Source: Opacimonas immobilis
GTDB lineage: Bacteria; Pseudomonadota; Gammaproteobacteria; Enterobacterales; Alteromonadaceae
Reading direction: 5' to 3'
NCBI RefSeq assembly: GCF_048282545.1
Contig: NZ_CP182485.1
Coordinates: 2,469,119 to 2,533,118 of the forward strand
Length of the DNA stretch: 64,000 nucleotides
The position numbers and the translations under genes are program-made. Below the pieces are notes generated by a model, which was not told the origin of the DNA, did no database searches, and saw only the letters and a list, made by a program, of their open reading frames with translations. This document shows, piece after piece, positions 17,028 to 26,397 of the stretch. Every line of letters begins with the position of its first letter. Within the stretch, counting starts at the first letter, position 1.

Positions 17028-19029
17028 GACTAGGCTCCGCTTGCGCTGTCTCTGATTTCTCCGCAAAAGCCCCTTTTAATTTGGCAATGCTGGCGAGGCG
17101 ATACCGTCTATCCGCCATTGAGAATACGCCACCAAGTGCCATGATTCCAGCACCTAGCCAGATCCATACTACATAAGGTTTGTAATACACTCGTACTGCC
17201 CAGGCGCCGTTGTCTAATGGCTCACCCATGGCAATAAACAAGTCTCGAACGAGATTTGAATGAATCCCAGCCTCGGTCATTGTGGTTTGTTGCACAGGAT
17301 AAAGGCGTTTTTCCGGTTCAAGATGGACCACAAATTCGCCATTTTTGTACACATCAAAAATCCCCCGATCCGCAGTGTAATTTGGACCCTGAATGGCTTT
17401 TACTTCATCAAAGCGCACTTCGTAACCAGCAATCATCACGCTATCACCGAATTGCATACGGACATCGCGTTCTGTCTCAAAATTACTCACCAAGGTAATG
17501 CCGATCAAAGATACTGCAAACCCTACATGTCCTAACACCATTCCCCAATGAGAGCGTGTCAAACGTGCAAGACCTGTGAGCAAAGTGACGTTTTGTTGTG
17601 CGTTCACCCGCTGATAAATTTCTTGTATCGTCGATACTAAAATCCAAAACGCGAGAAGCATACCTAATGTTGCTAGATATTTTTCACCATCATAGGCATT
17701 TACAATCAATAACGAAGCACTTAACGCAAGACCAAAAGCAACCAACAACTGATTGCGCAAAGCGGTTAGAGATTGCTTCTTCCAGCGACTCAAGGGGCCA
17801 ATCGCTAGGAACATTACAAATGGCACAATCAGCCAAGTGAACATTTGATTAAAAAACGGTGCCCCGATTGATATTGAACCCAGACCCAATTCTTTGTGAA
17901 CTAATGGAAACAGAGTCCCTAATAAGACTACAACCGTTGCAGCACATAATAGTATATTATTACCCAGCAACATATTTTCACGTGACAGCAATGAAAATTG
18001 TGTACGCGACTGTAATTGTGATGCTCGTACAGTGTAGAGCAGTAGTGAGCCGCCGATCACAATCACGAGCAAACCTAAAATAAACATGCCTCGCGATGGG
18101 TCAGCAGCAAACGAGTGCACCGACACCAAAATGCCTGACCGTACCAAAAACGTACCAAGCAAGCTCAACGAAAATGCCGCTATTGCGAGTAACACAGTCC
18201 ATGATTTGAACGCTTTACGCTTTTCAGTAACCGCTAGGGAATGCATTAACGCCGTGCCGACAAGCCAAGGCATGAATGAGGCATTTTCAACTGGGTCCCA
18301 GAACCACCAGCCGCCCCAGCCGAGTTCGTAATATGCCCACCAAGAGCCAAGTGCTATGCCGACCGTTAAGAATGCCCACGCAGCAATTGTCCATGGGCGA
18401 GACCAGCGCGCCCAAGTTGAATCTAATTGTCCCGATATTAAAGCAGCAATAGCGAAAGCAAAAGCCACAGAAAACCCCACATACCCCATATAGAGCATAG
18501 GGGGATGAATGATCATGCCAAAATCTTGTAACAATGGATTTAAGTCTCGTCCATCTACTGGAATGTAAGGCAGCAAGGTATTAAAAGGATTAGACGTCAG
18601 GAGCATGAACAAGTAAAAACCGATCGAGACCATACCTAAAACAGACAGAACCCGAGCGAGCATCACTGCCGGGATCCCTTTACTGAATATAGCCACTGCA
18701 ACCATCCATACCGCAAACGTCAATACCCATAATAAGAAGGAGCCTTCATGCCCCCCCCAAACAGCGGTCACTTTGTAGTACCAAGGCAACATACTATTGG
18801 AGTGATTAGCAACATATGCGATGGAAAAATCGTCATTGAGAAAGGCTTGAGTTAAGCAAACGTAGGCAATCAAAGTAAAAAACAACACGCCATAGGCAAG
18901 AGGTTTGGCACTTGCAATCATCCATTTTTGTCCTGAGAAACTGCCCCACATTGGGTAAACAGCTAAGCTCAACGCCATCAACATCGCCAGCACACTGGCT
19001 AGATTTCCAATTTCAGAAAACATGCTCAA
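17017..19029 (-). CDS. ccmF: Cytochrome c haem lyase subunit CcmF
   Basis: Large polytopic inner-membrane protein that attaches haem to apocytochrome c with CcmH and CcmI. The 670-residue length is typical. The WWD haem-handling motif is at WGGWWFWDPVENASFMPWL. Some 14-15 hydrophobic helices are visible, with a periplasmic domain near the C-terminus (MQFGDSVMIAGYEVRF). The start overlaps the ccmE stop by four bases. Confidence 0.95.
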   Translation of the reverse strand: MSMFSEIGNLASVLAMLMALSLAVYPMWGSFSGQKWMIASAKPLAYGVLFFTLIAYVCLTQAFLNDDFSIAYVANHSNSMLPWYYKVTAVWGGHEGSFLLWVLTFAVWMVAVAIFSKGIPAVMLARVLSVLGMVSIGFYLFMLLTSNPFNTLLPYIPVDGRDLNPLLQDFGMIIHPPMLYMGYVGFSVAFAFAIAALISGQLDSTWARWSRPWTIAAWAFLTVGIALGSWWAYYELGWGGWWFWDPVENASFMPWLVGTALMHSLAVTEKRKAFKSWTVLLAIAAFSLSLLGTFLVRSGILVSVHSFAADPSRGMFILGLLVIVIGGSLLLYTVRASQLQSRTQFSLLSRENMLLGNNILLCAATVVVLLGTLFPLVHKELGLGSISIGAPFFNQMFTWLIVPFVMFLAIGPLSRWKKQSLTALRNQLLVAFGLALSASLLIVNAYDGEKYLATLGMLLAFWILVSTIQEIYQRVNAQQNVTLLTGLARLTRSHWGMVLGHVGFAVSLIGITLVSNFETERDVRMQFGDSVMIAGYEVRFDEVKAIQGPNYTADRGIFDVYKNGEFVVHLEPEKRLYPVQQTTMTEAGIHSNLVRDLFIAMGEPLDNGAWAVRVYYKPYVVWIWLGAGIMALGGVFSMADRRYRLASIAKLKGAFAEKSETAQAEPSHAK

Positions 19030-19490
19030 TAACCTGCTGCAGATGGCTTAACGTGCTTGATGCCTTTCATTTGCTCAGCTAACTCTGGCGGCATGTATTC
19101 TTCATCGTGCTTAGCGAGGACTTCATCGGCAATGATCAAGTTACCCGCTTGCAACACGCCGGTTGCCACAATGCCCTGACCTTCTCGAAACAAGTCAGGC
19201 AAAATTCCATTGTAACTCACCGTTACCAGAGGTCCTGTATCGACCAAATCAAACTCTACCGCTAAAGATTCTTGATTGCGCGCAACCGAACCTTCAACCA
19301 CCATTCCACCAATGCGCAAGCGTTGGCCAATTTGGGGTTTTTGACCGTCCTTACCATTAATGACCTCTGATGGTGTATAAAATAAATCAATATTGTTGCT
19401 TAATGCATAGAGCATTAACCCAATCGCACCCGCTAACAAAACCCCTATTGCAGAGACAGTGATTAAGCGTTGTTGACGTCTAGGGTTCAT
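19026..19490 (-). CDS. ccmE: Haem chaperone CcmE
   Basis: Periplasmic, membrane-anchored haem carrier that binds haem covalently through a His before delivery to CcmF. It has an N-terminal helix (about residues 9-30), an OB-fold beta-barrel (LRIGGMVVEGSV, GILPDLFREGQGIVATG), and the conserved LAKHDEEYMPPE with haem-binding His128 and Tyr132. The frame is open to 19556, but the ATG at 19490, preceded by AGGAAAAG, gives the standard MNPRRQQRL start. 154 residues. Confidence 0.94.
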   Translation of the reverse strand: MNPRRQQRLITVSAIGVLLAGAIGLMLYALSNNIDLFYTPSEVINGKDGQKPQIGQRLRIGGMVVEGSVARNQESLAVEFDLVDTGPLVTVSYNGILPDLFREGQGIVATGVLQAGNLIIADEVLAKHDEEYMPPELAEQMKGIKHVKPSAAGY

Positions 19491-19491
19491 G

Positions 19492-19695
19492 TTACTTTTC
19501 CTGTAATTGCTTTGCTGCCGCAATTCTCGCCTCGCGAGCTTGCTGTGCAACAACATGTTGCGTTAACTGTCTTTTTTGACGTTTCACATAAACGATATAA
19601 AGCACGATACTCAAAAAACTGACACCATAAGATAGCCACACAAAGAAGCCATAGCCACCCATTGCAATAAAATCAGCAAAACTATCAAATGCCAT
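19492..19695 (-). CDS. ccmD: Haem exporter subunit CcmD
   Basis: Small one-helix membrane protein of 67 residues. It stabilises the CcmC-CcmE complex and releases holo-CcmE from CcmABC. It shows the family pattern: FADFIAMGGYGFFVWLSYG, a hydrophobic helix to about residue 37, then a basic RQKRQ stretch and a helical, Ala-rich tail. The start overlaps the ccmC stop. Confidence 0.88.
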   Translation of the reverse strand: MAFDSFADFIAMGGYGFFVWLSYGVSFLSIVLYIVYVKRQKRQLTQHVVAQQAREARIAAAKQLQEK

Positions 19696-20441
19696 TATTT
19701 TGTCTCCTGCTGACTTAATAGTTGCTTAACCCAAGGACGATGCAGTTCTCGCTCAATGATCACATTTTTGAGCTGCATTAGAGTCAAGGTACCAATTAAT
19801 CCCATAAATCCAGTAATTGATACAAGTAATGGCCATTTCATAGACGGGGCAATAGAAGGTTTTCCTATTTTGGTGATGGTCGAGCCTTGGTGTAGGGTAT
19901 TCCACCATTCGACAGAGTAATGAATGATAGGGATATTTATCACACCGATTAAGGCAATAACTGCAGCAGCCTTGCCTGCTTGATGACGGTCATTGAAGGC
20001 ATAGTACAACGCCATAACGCCAAAATATAAGAACAATAAAATAAGCTGAGAGGTGAGTCTTGCATCCCAGATCCACCAAGTCCCCCACATTGGTTTACCC
20101 CACGCAGCACCAGTAAATAAAGATATGAAACACATTAATGCCCCCACTGGAGCCATCGCAATCATACTCATGTAAGCGGTTTTCCACTGCCACACTAGGC
20201 CAACTAATCCAGCAATCGCCATCGCCACATAGGTACCCATAGACAAAATTGCTGATGGCACATGAATATAGATAATGCGAAACGAGTCACCTTGTTGATA
20301 ATCGGAAGGCGCAAATAGCATCCCCCATACCAGACCGACGCTGAGTCCTAAAACCGCAGCAGATAAAAAATATGGCATAAGCGTATTGCATAGAGCATAA
20401 GCTCGCTCTGTTTTTGCATAAGGATGTAACCAGACAAACAT
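19695..20441 (-). CDS. ccmC: Haem transporter CcmC
   Basis: Six-helix inner-membrane protein that presents haem to CcmE. The periplasmic WWD-type motif is GKPMWGTWWIWDARLTSQL, with conserved His residues in YIHVPSA and HYSVEWWNTLHQG. Length 248. Single-base overlaps with ccmB and ccmD show tight translational coupling. Confidence 0.95.
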   Translation of the reverse strand: MFVWLHPYAKTERAYALCNTLMPYFLSAAVLGLSVGLVWGMLFAPSDYQQGDSFRIIYIHVPSAILSMGTYVAMAIAGLVGLVWQWKTAYMSMIAMAPVGALMCFISLFTGAAWGKPMWGTWWIWDARLTSQLILLFLYFGVMALYYAFNDRHQAGKAAAVIALIGVINIPIIHYSVEWWNTLHQGSTITKIGKPSIAPSMKWPLLVSITGFMGLIGTLTLMQLKNVIIERELHRPWVKQLLSQQETK

Positions 20442-21106
20442 TATTGATGACTCACTCTAATCGCATAACTCATCGCCATGGGCGTCAATGCCATAGCGAT
20501 ACACAACATTGCCGCAATAATAGCAAGTTGTGGTAAATAATTTAATCCAAATAAGGCCGTGTCTACCGCAGAAGTGGCGAAAATCAGTAAAGGGATAAAT
20601 ACAGGAATTATGATCAAAGATAATAAAATCCCGCCTTTTTGTAACCCCACGGTCAACGCAACCGCAATAGATCCCAGCAAAGACAAAATCGGCGTACCTA
20701 ATAATAACGTTGCAAGGAGTGCCCAGTACATTGGCATGGTCAGATTTAAGAACAACGCCAATAACGGTGATATCAGGATCAATGGCACAATAGTAAGTAA
20801 CCAATGAGTCATGACTTTGGCGAACATAATCCATGACAAGCTCAAGTTAGACAGCTGCATCTGCTCTAACACACCATCGTTAAAATCATCGCGGAATAAT
20901 CGCTCCATACCCAACAACGCAGATAAAATCGCAGCTACCCAAATGACTCCAGGGCCAATTTTTTGTAACGTTTCAGGTGCCGGACCCACGGCGATTGGAA
21001 ATAAGGTAAGAACTAACACAAAAAAGGTAAGCGGTTGAAAAATATCCGCTTTCTGTCTCATTGCAAGAGTGATATCACGATGGATAACACTGTACAACGG
21101 ACTCAT
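20441..21106 (-). CDS. ccmB: Haem exporter permease CcmB
   Basis: Permease partner of the CcmA ATPase, six predicted helices over about 221 residues. The N-terminal part (VIHRDITLAMRQKADIFQPLTFF) is typical. The open frame runs to 21181, but the ATG at 21106 overlaps the ccmA stop as ATGA and gives the conventional N-terminus. The longer reading would put 25 residues inside ccmA without similarity to the family. Confidence 0.92.
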   Translation of the reverse strand: MSPLYSVIHRDITLAMRQKADIFQPLTFFVLVLTLFPIAVGPAPETLQKIGPGVIWVAAILSALLGMERLFRDDFNDGVLEQMQLSNLSLSWIMFAKVMTHWLLTIVPLILISPLLALFLNLTMPMYWALLATLLLGTPILSLLGSIAVALTVGLQKGGILLSLIIIPVFIPLLIFATSAVDTALFGLNYLPQLAIIAAMLCIAMALTPMAMSYAIRVSHQ

Positions 21107-21714
21107 ATTTGATACTCCAATGCCAGTTCTCTGACCTGATGGGATGATGATAATGCTTGATGAGAAGTCATAATGACACAACCTCCATGAGAGACGTATT
21201 CGTCTACACGCGCCTGAATAAATGCAACACCTGTCACATCCAGCGACGTATATGGTTCATCTAAGACCCATAATGGCGCTTGCACTAACTCCGTTCGCGC
21301 GAGTGACACCCTGCGTTGTTGGCCTGCAGAAAGTTGTCCGGTGGGCAAATCTTCTAAGCCAACTAATTGATATTGAGCCAAAATGTTGTAAAGCGACTCT
21401 ACGGAAGGATTCACTCGCTGCAATGCTGCCCAATAAGTAAGGTTTTCTATGGCAGATAAGTGTTTATTTTGCGCGAGTTTATGCCCAAGGTACAGCAACG
21501 GAACATCATAAGTATCGGCACTATTAATGTGCACTGAGCCAGTTTCTGGATAGGCTAGGCCTGCTAGAATTCTCAATAGACTTGTTTTGCCAGCCCCATT
21601 AGGTCCGGTCAGATGGACGAGTTCCCCTGCACGTAAAATCACATCCAGGTCAGAAAATAACACCCTATCTTGTTTTACACAGGTTAATGACTGGGCAATT
21701 AACACGTCCAACAA
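21103..21714 (-). CDS. ccmA: Haem exporter ATP-binding protein CcmA
   Basis: ABC ATPase energising release of holo-CcmE. The 203-residue protein has Walker A GPNGAGKTSLLR, the signature LSAGQQRRVSLAR and Walker B LWVLDEPYTSLD. It is the first gene of the nine-gene ccmABCDEFGHI operon, followed by mlaA. The operon presumably starts in the 130 bases between ccmA and the recA terminator. No promoter there is clear enough to call. Confidence 0.94.
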   Translation of the reverse strand: MLDVLIAQSLTCVKQDRVLFSDLDVILRAGELVHLTGPNGAGKTSLLRILAGLAYPETGSVHINSADTYDVPLLYLGHKLAQNKHLSAIENLTYWAALQRVNPSVESLYNILAQYQLVGLEDLPTGQLSAGQQRRVSLARTELVQAPLWVLDEPYTSLDVTGVAFIQARVDEYVSHGGCVIMTSHQALSSSHQVRELALEYQI

Positions 21715-21842
21715 TCAGTTACTCTATCCACTTTAAAAACATGCAGCATATTATCATAAATGAATGTTTTTTGACTATTTGTTGTTGGGCAATTAGTGGT
21801 ATGTTGGTGTGTATTTAAAGATGCTTAATCGACTTCATACTA

Positions 21843-21874
21843 AAAAGCCCGAGTAAAACTCGGGCTCTTTTTAT
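21843..21874 (-). terminator. Rho-independent terminator of recA
   Basis: Stem AGCCCGAGT / ACTCGGGCT with a short AAA loop. T-rich sequence flanks it on both sides (CTTTTT on plus, TTTTTA read on minus), so it can stop recA and may be bidirectional. Confidence 0.88.
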
Positions 21875-21884
21875 CCTACGTGAC

Positions 21885-22913
21885 TTATTCGGCGTCTTCA
21901 GTCTCTTCTTCAACTGGCTTGGCCTTACACAACAGCTCTGCGCGGATTTTCTCTTCTATCTCAGCAGATATAGCTGGGTTTTCTTTTAAGAACCGTGTCA
22001 CGTTGGCCTTACCTTGACCGATGCGGTTACCATTGTAGCTATACCATGCCCCCGCTTTTTCGACCAACTTCTGCTGGACGCCTAAATCGATCAATTCGGC
22101 TTCTTTACTGATCCCTTGACCATATAAAATTTGGAATTCAGCTTGCTTAAATGGCGGAGCTACTTTGTTCTTCACCACTTTGACTCGAGTTTCGTTACCA
22201 ACCACTTCATCGCCTTCTTTAATAGCACCAATGCGACGAATATCTAAACGAACCGATGAATAGAATTTCAGTGCATTACCGCCAGTAGTGGTTTCAGGGT
22301 TACCAAACATCACACCAATTTTCATACGAATTTGGTTAATGAAGATACACAATGTATTTGAGCGCTTGATGTTGGCCGTCAGTTTTCGCAAAGCTTGAGA
22401 CATTAAACGAGCTTGAAGACCGACGTGAGAATCCCCCATGTCACCTTCAATTTCGGCTTTTGGTGTCAACGCTGCAACTGAGTCCACAATCACCACATCC
22501 ACTGCACCAGAGCGCACGAGCATGTCTGTGATCTCTAATGCTTGTTCCCCAGTGTCTGGCTGTGATACCAATAACTCATCAATATTTACGCCAAGCTTCT
22601 CTGCATAGATGGGATCCAGAGCATGTTCCGCATCCACGAAGGCACACGTTTTGCCCACTTTCTGTGCCTCAGCAATAACTTGCAACGTCAATGTCGTCTT
22701 ACCTGATGACTCTGGGCCGTAGATTTCAACGATACGACCACAAGGCAAGCCGCCTATACCTAATGCGATATCAATGGTGAGTGAACCAGTTGAGACGGAT
22801 TCAATGTCCATCGCTTGGTTGTCACCTAGCTTCATAATGGAACCCTTGCCGAATTGCTTCTCAATCTGACCTAGGGCGGCGGATAGGGCGCGTGCTTTGT
22901 TATCGTCTGACAT
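21885..22913 (-). CDS. recA: Recombinase RecA
   Basis: DNA strand-exchange ATPase and LexA co-protease. The 342 residues include Walker A GPESSGKTT (66-74), the L2 region around GNALKFYSSVRLD, and the acidic tail EEETEDAE. Upstream a promoter and LexA box are visible (22991-23006). pncC follows upstream on the same strand, as in many gammaproteobacteria, but the LexA-controlled promoter lies between them, so recA has its own unit. Confidence 0.98.
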   Translation of the reverse strand: MSDDNKARALSAALGQIEKQFGKGSIMKLGDNQAMDIESVSTGSLTIDIALGIGGLPCGRIVEIYGPESSGKTTLTLQVIAEAQKVGKTCAFVDAEHALDPIYAEKLGVNIDELLVSQPDTGEQALEITDMLVRSGAVDVVIVDSVAALTPKAEIEGDMGDSHVGLQARLMSQALRKLTANIKRSNTLCIFINQIRMKIGVMFGNPETTTGGNALKFYSSVRLDIRRIGAIKEGDEVVGNETRVKVVKNKVAPPFKQAEFQILYGQGISKEAELIDLGVQQKLVEKAGAWYSYNGNRIGQGKANVTRFLKENPAISAEIEEKIRAELLCKAKPVEEETEDAE

Positions 22914-22983
22914 AGTGACTCAACCTTAATATTCTTAATAATATTCGCTGTAAAAGCGTTGTTATCTACTTAGTGATTCGGAT

Positions 22984-23010
22984 TATAATACTGTATGATT
23001 ATACAGTTCA
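22984..23010 (-). promoter_or_regulatory. recA promoter with LexA (SOS) box
   Basis: CTGT-ATGATTAT-ACAG (22991-23006) fits the LexA consensus CTGT-N8-ACAG perfectly. On the minus strand it sits between TTGAAC (-35) and TATAAT (-10), with 18 bases between them, the same design as in E. coli recA. LexA binding would block the promoter. Confidence 0.9.
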
Positions 23011-23020
23011 AGTTTTTTTA

Positions 23021-23036
23021 CTGTATTTATATACAT
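23021..23036. promoter_or_regulatory. Second, weaker LexA-like box upstream of recA
   Basis: CTGT-ATTTATAT-ACAT matches the LexA consensus except for the last base. It lies 30 bases (about three helical turns) upstream of the main recA box, a spacing that would allow cooperative binding. Confidence 0.5.
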
Positions 23037-23111
23037 GCATTCCTATGTGTATCTTTATGCAACACATATTAGATGGATTGACGCCCCTTGTCAGCTGTCC
23101 TTTATAACTGT

Positions 23112-23609
23112 TTACGTAATCAGTGTGTTTGCGATCAGTGTAATGGCGTGTTCAATGGCTGCCATTCTTACCTCACTGCGCCCGCCGGCAAAGACTTGTG
23201 AATCAGTTATCAGCTTTCCTCGATAACATAAACCAAACCACACCAAGCCAACAGGTTTGTCAGGTGTGCCACCACTCGGTCCTGCAATACCGCTGATACC
23301 AATACCCAGATCACAACCATAACGAGACACTAAGCCTTGTGCCATTGCCTTAACTGTTTGTTTTGACACTGCACCATGCTCTTCTAAAGTTACTTCGGGT
23401 ACACCAACCAAAATTTCTTTAGCACTATTTGCATACGTCACAAAACTTTGTTCAAACCATGCTGAGGCACCGGGCAGTTCCGTCAAATAGAAGGCCAAGC
23501 CACCCCCTGTACATGACTCTGCGCAGCTAATGGTCAATTTCTGAGCATTGCAGTGGCGCGCGATGGCCTCAAGCTGATATTTTGTATTTTCTTTTAGATT
23601 GCACCACAT
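23112..23609 (-). CDS. pncC: Nicotinamide-nucleotide amidase PncC (CinA C-terminal type)
   Basis: Deamidates NMN to nicotinate mononucleotide in pyridine nucleotide salvage. The 165-residue single-domain CinA form shows SCAESCTGGGLAFYLTE (active-site Ser region), SFVTYANSAKE, and GISGIAGPSGGTPDKPVG. It is divergent from mutS and lies upstream of recA. This order is common in gammaproteobacteria. Confidence 0.93.
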   Translation of the reverse strand: MWCNLKENTKYQLEAIARHCNAQKLTISCAESCTGGGLAFYLTELPGASAWFEQSFVTYANSAKEILVGVPEVTLEEHGAVSKQTVKAMAQGLVSRYGCDLGIGISGIAGPSGGTPDKPVGLVWFGLCYRGKLITDSQVFAGGRSEVRMAAIEHAITLIANTLIT

Positions 23610-23667
23610 TTTTTTAGTATGCTTTAATTAACTAAACAGTCGTCACAACTTATAACAAAAGCCAAAA

Positions 23668-26256
23668 GTGAGTCAATTGAAAACCACCCATACCCCAATG
23701 ATGCAACAATACCTAGCTATTAAAGCAGAGCACCCTGAAGAGCTTTTGTTTTATCGTATGGGGGATTTTTATGAGTTGTTTTACGACGATGCGGTTCGCG
23801 CAGCTAAGCTCATCGATCTGACTTTAACCGCTCGTGGCAAAGCCAATGGTGCCCCTATTCCAATGGCGGGTGTACCTTATCACGCGGTAGAAGGTTATCT
23901 TGCGCGATTAGTCGAGATGGGTGAAGCCGTGGCGATTTGTGAACAAATTGGCGACCCCGCCACTAGTAAAGGTCCCGTTGAACGACAAGTACAACGCATT
24001 GTTACCCCAGGTACCGTGACCGATGATGCGCTTCTCAACGCCAAGCAACACACACTCATAGCTGCAGTGTTTGCTCACCAGACTCGAGGTAAAACGCAAT
24101 TTGGCCTTGCCAGTCTTGCGCTGAGTACCGGTGAATTTACTTTATCTGAAGTATGCTCAGAACAACGTTTAGTCGCTGAGTTGGAACGCTTGAGACCCGT
24201 AGAGATTTTATATCCTGAGCAATTCGCATTCGAATCGATACTGCAATCGTACAGCGGTTTACGGCGTCGTCCCGGGTGGGAATTTGATTTAGACTCTGCT
24301 CTGCACTTGCTTACACAACAATTTGGCACTAGAGATTTAAGCGGATTTGGGATCCCAGAGGGACATTTTTCACTAACGTGCGCGGGTTGTATTTTGCAGT
24401 ATATTAAAGATACCCAGCGCTGTGCTTTGCCTCATATCAACAAACTGATGTTAGACAAACCGCAAGATACAGTACAACTGGATGCTGCTACTCGGCGCAA
24501 TTTGGAGCTCACTCGAAATTTGAGTGGCGGCATCGAGAATACTTTATTTTCTGTATTGGACAGTTGTCAAACCGCAATGGGGTCACGTCTTTTACAACAG
24601 TGGATCCAGCGGCCAATTCGCGACCATTTTCGACTCAACCAACGCTATGATGCTGTAGCTGAGTTAAGCGCAAGCGAGTTGAGTGAACTCACGCAACACC
24701 TCGACAGCATCGGTGATATACAACGCATTTTGGCTCGATTAGCTTTGCGCAGTGCGCGTCCTCGCGATTTTGCCAAATTACAGGCGTGTTTTAATGAACT
24801 GCCTTTATTACATATCACTTTATCTCAATTTTCAGCACCTAAACTGACGGCATTAACTCAACAAATCGGTACTTATCCTGATTTTGCCGATTTGCTCAAC
24901 CAAGCGATCTGTGACAATCCACCTGTGGTTATTCGTGACGGCGGTGTCATTGCAGATGGTTACAATGCCAAATTAGACGAGTTACGCGCGCTGTCTAAAG
25001 GCGCTACTGATTATTTGAGTGAACTTGAAGCTCGAGAAAAACACGCCACAGGTATCAGTACGCTCAAAGTTGGTTATAACAAGGTACATGGATTTTTTAT
25101 TGAAATCAGTAAAGGTCAAGCGCATCTTGCGCCAAGTCACTACATACGCAGGCAAACACTCAAAAACAACGAGCGTTTTATCATTGAGGAACTCAAAGCC
25201 CACGAAGAAAAAGTTCTCAATAGCCAAGCCAATGCACTTGCCCTAGAAAAACAACTCTACGATGCACTGTTTGATGCCTTGCTACCCAAGTTAAACGCCC
25301 TCACAACTACCGCTCAAGCACTTGCCGAATTAGATGTATTGTTGGGTTTTGCGCATCTTGTGCAAAATAAACAATTGAGCCGCCCCATCCTATCTGACAA
25401 GCGTGGTATTGCATACCAAGATGGGCGTCACATTGTCGTTGAAGAGGTTCTGGCCTCCCCGTTTATTGCCAACCCGCTTACAATCGATGAAACGCAATCC
25501 ATGCTTCTGATTACCGGACCCAACATGGGCGGTAAATCGACGTACATGAGGCAAACAGCATTAATCGTACTCATGGCGCACATTGGCTGTTTTGTACCCG
25601 CAAAAGCGTGTGAAATAGGACCTGTAGATCAAATTTTTACGCGTATTGGTGCCGCTGATGATCTGGCCTCTGGTCGCTCGACATTTATGGTGGAAATGAC
25701 GGAAACCGCAACCATTTTGAATAATGCCACCGAGTACAGTTTGGTTCTGATGGACGAAATAGGCCGGGGTACTTCTACTTATGACGGATTGTCCCTAGCT
25801 TGGGCGTGTGCGGACTTTTTACATCATAACATTCATGCAATGACGCTTTTTGCGACGCATTATTTTGAGCTAACAGAACTCGCAAGCAATACCCAAGGGA
25901 TGGAAAATGTCCATCTGACGGCCATTGAACACAATGACAGCATTAAGTTTATGCACAATGTCAAACACGGTGCTGCGAGCAAAAGCTACGGCCTTCAAGT
26001 CGCTAAGCTCGCTGGTTTACCGGACAACGTCATTAGTGCTGCGCGTTCAAAATTACATGAACTTGAGACCACAAATAACACGCATCCATTACCGACTGGA
26101 TCACCGGCAAAAGCAGTTACAGAGCCACTTCAGTTACCGCTCGATCAAACTGATTCTGCGCTGTTTGATGCGTTGGACAACACTGATCCGGATGAACTGT
26201 CGCCAAAACAAGCACATGAGTTATTGTATTTACTCAAAACATTACGGCAAAAATAA
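23668..26256 (+). CDS. mutS: DNA mismatch repair protein MutS
   Basis: Mismatch-recognition ATPase, 862 residues. The mismatch-contacting F-x-E motif is in FYRMGDFYELFYDD (Phe34, Glu36). Walker A is GPNMGGKSTYMRQ, and the Walker B region is LVLMDEIGRGTSTYDG. The C-terminal tetramerisation stretch ends the protein. A GTG at 23668 is the best start; the shorter ATG start would remove the HTPMMQQYLAIKA segment shared with E. coli. Divergent from pncC. Confidence 0.96.
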   Translation: MSQLKTTHTPMMQQYLAIKAEHPEELLFYRMGDFYELFYDDAVRAAKLIDLTLTARGKANGAPIPMAGVPYHAVEGYLARLVEMGEAVAICEQIGDPATSKGPVERQVQRIVTPGTVTDDALLNAKQHTLIAAVFAHQTRGKTQFGLASLALSTGEFTLSEVCSEQRLVAELERLRPVEILYPEQFAFESILQSYSGLRRRPGWEFDLDSALHLLTQQFGTRDLSGFGIPEGHFSLTCAGCILQYIKDTQRCALPHINKLMLDKPQDTVQLDAATRRNLELTRNLSGGIENTLFSVLDSCQTAMGSRLLQQWIQRPIRDHFRLNQRYDAVAELSASELSELTQHLDSIGDIQRILARLALRSARPRDFAKLQACFNELPLLHITLSQFSAPKLTALTQQIGTYPDFADLLNQAICDNPPVVIRDGGVIADGYNAKLDELRALSKGATDYLSELEAREKHATGISTLKVGYNKVHGFFIEISKGQAHLAPSHYIRRQTLKNNERFIIEELKAHEEKVLNSQANALALEKQLYDALFDALLPKLNALTTTAQALAELDVLLGFAHLVQNKQLSRPILSDKRGIAYQDGRHIVVEEVLASPFIANPLTIDETQSMLLITGPNMGGKSTYMRQTALIVLMAHIGCFVPAKACEIGPVDQIFTRIGAADDLASGRSTFMVEMTETATILNNATEYSLVLMDEIGRGTSTYDGLSLAWACADFLHHNIHAMTLFATHYFELTELASNTQGMENVHLTAIEHNDSIKFMHNVKHGAASKSYGLQVAKLAGLPDNVISAARSKLHELETTNNTHPLPTGSPAKAVTEPLQLPLDQTDSALFDALDNTDPDELSPKQAHELLYLLKTLRQK

Positions 26257-26266
26257 CCTTTTTTGA

Positions 26267-26295
26267 TTGTCTTAAAATCCCCTTTTGCGTATACT
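26267..26295 (+). promoter_or_regulatory. Probable promoter of pyrG-eno
   Basis: TTGTCT (-35, 26267-26272) and TATACT (-10, 26290-26295) are separated by 17 bases. It lies about 100 bases before the pyrG start, leaving a leader of roughly 95 bases. Confidence 0.6.
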
Positions 26296-26397
26296 ATTGC
26301 TCCATTCAGCATAGACCGAATCAATGCGTTTTGACACGCTACCACTCGTCTTGCTAAAACGTAATCTTACACGATAAATTAACGCCTTGGGTTATAC

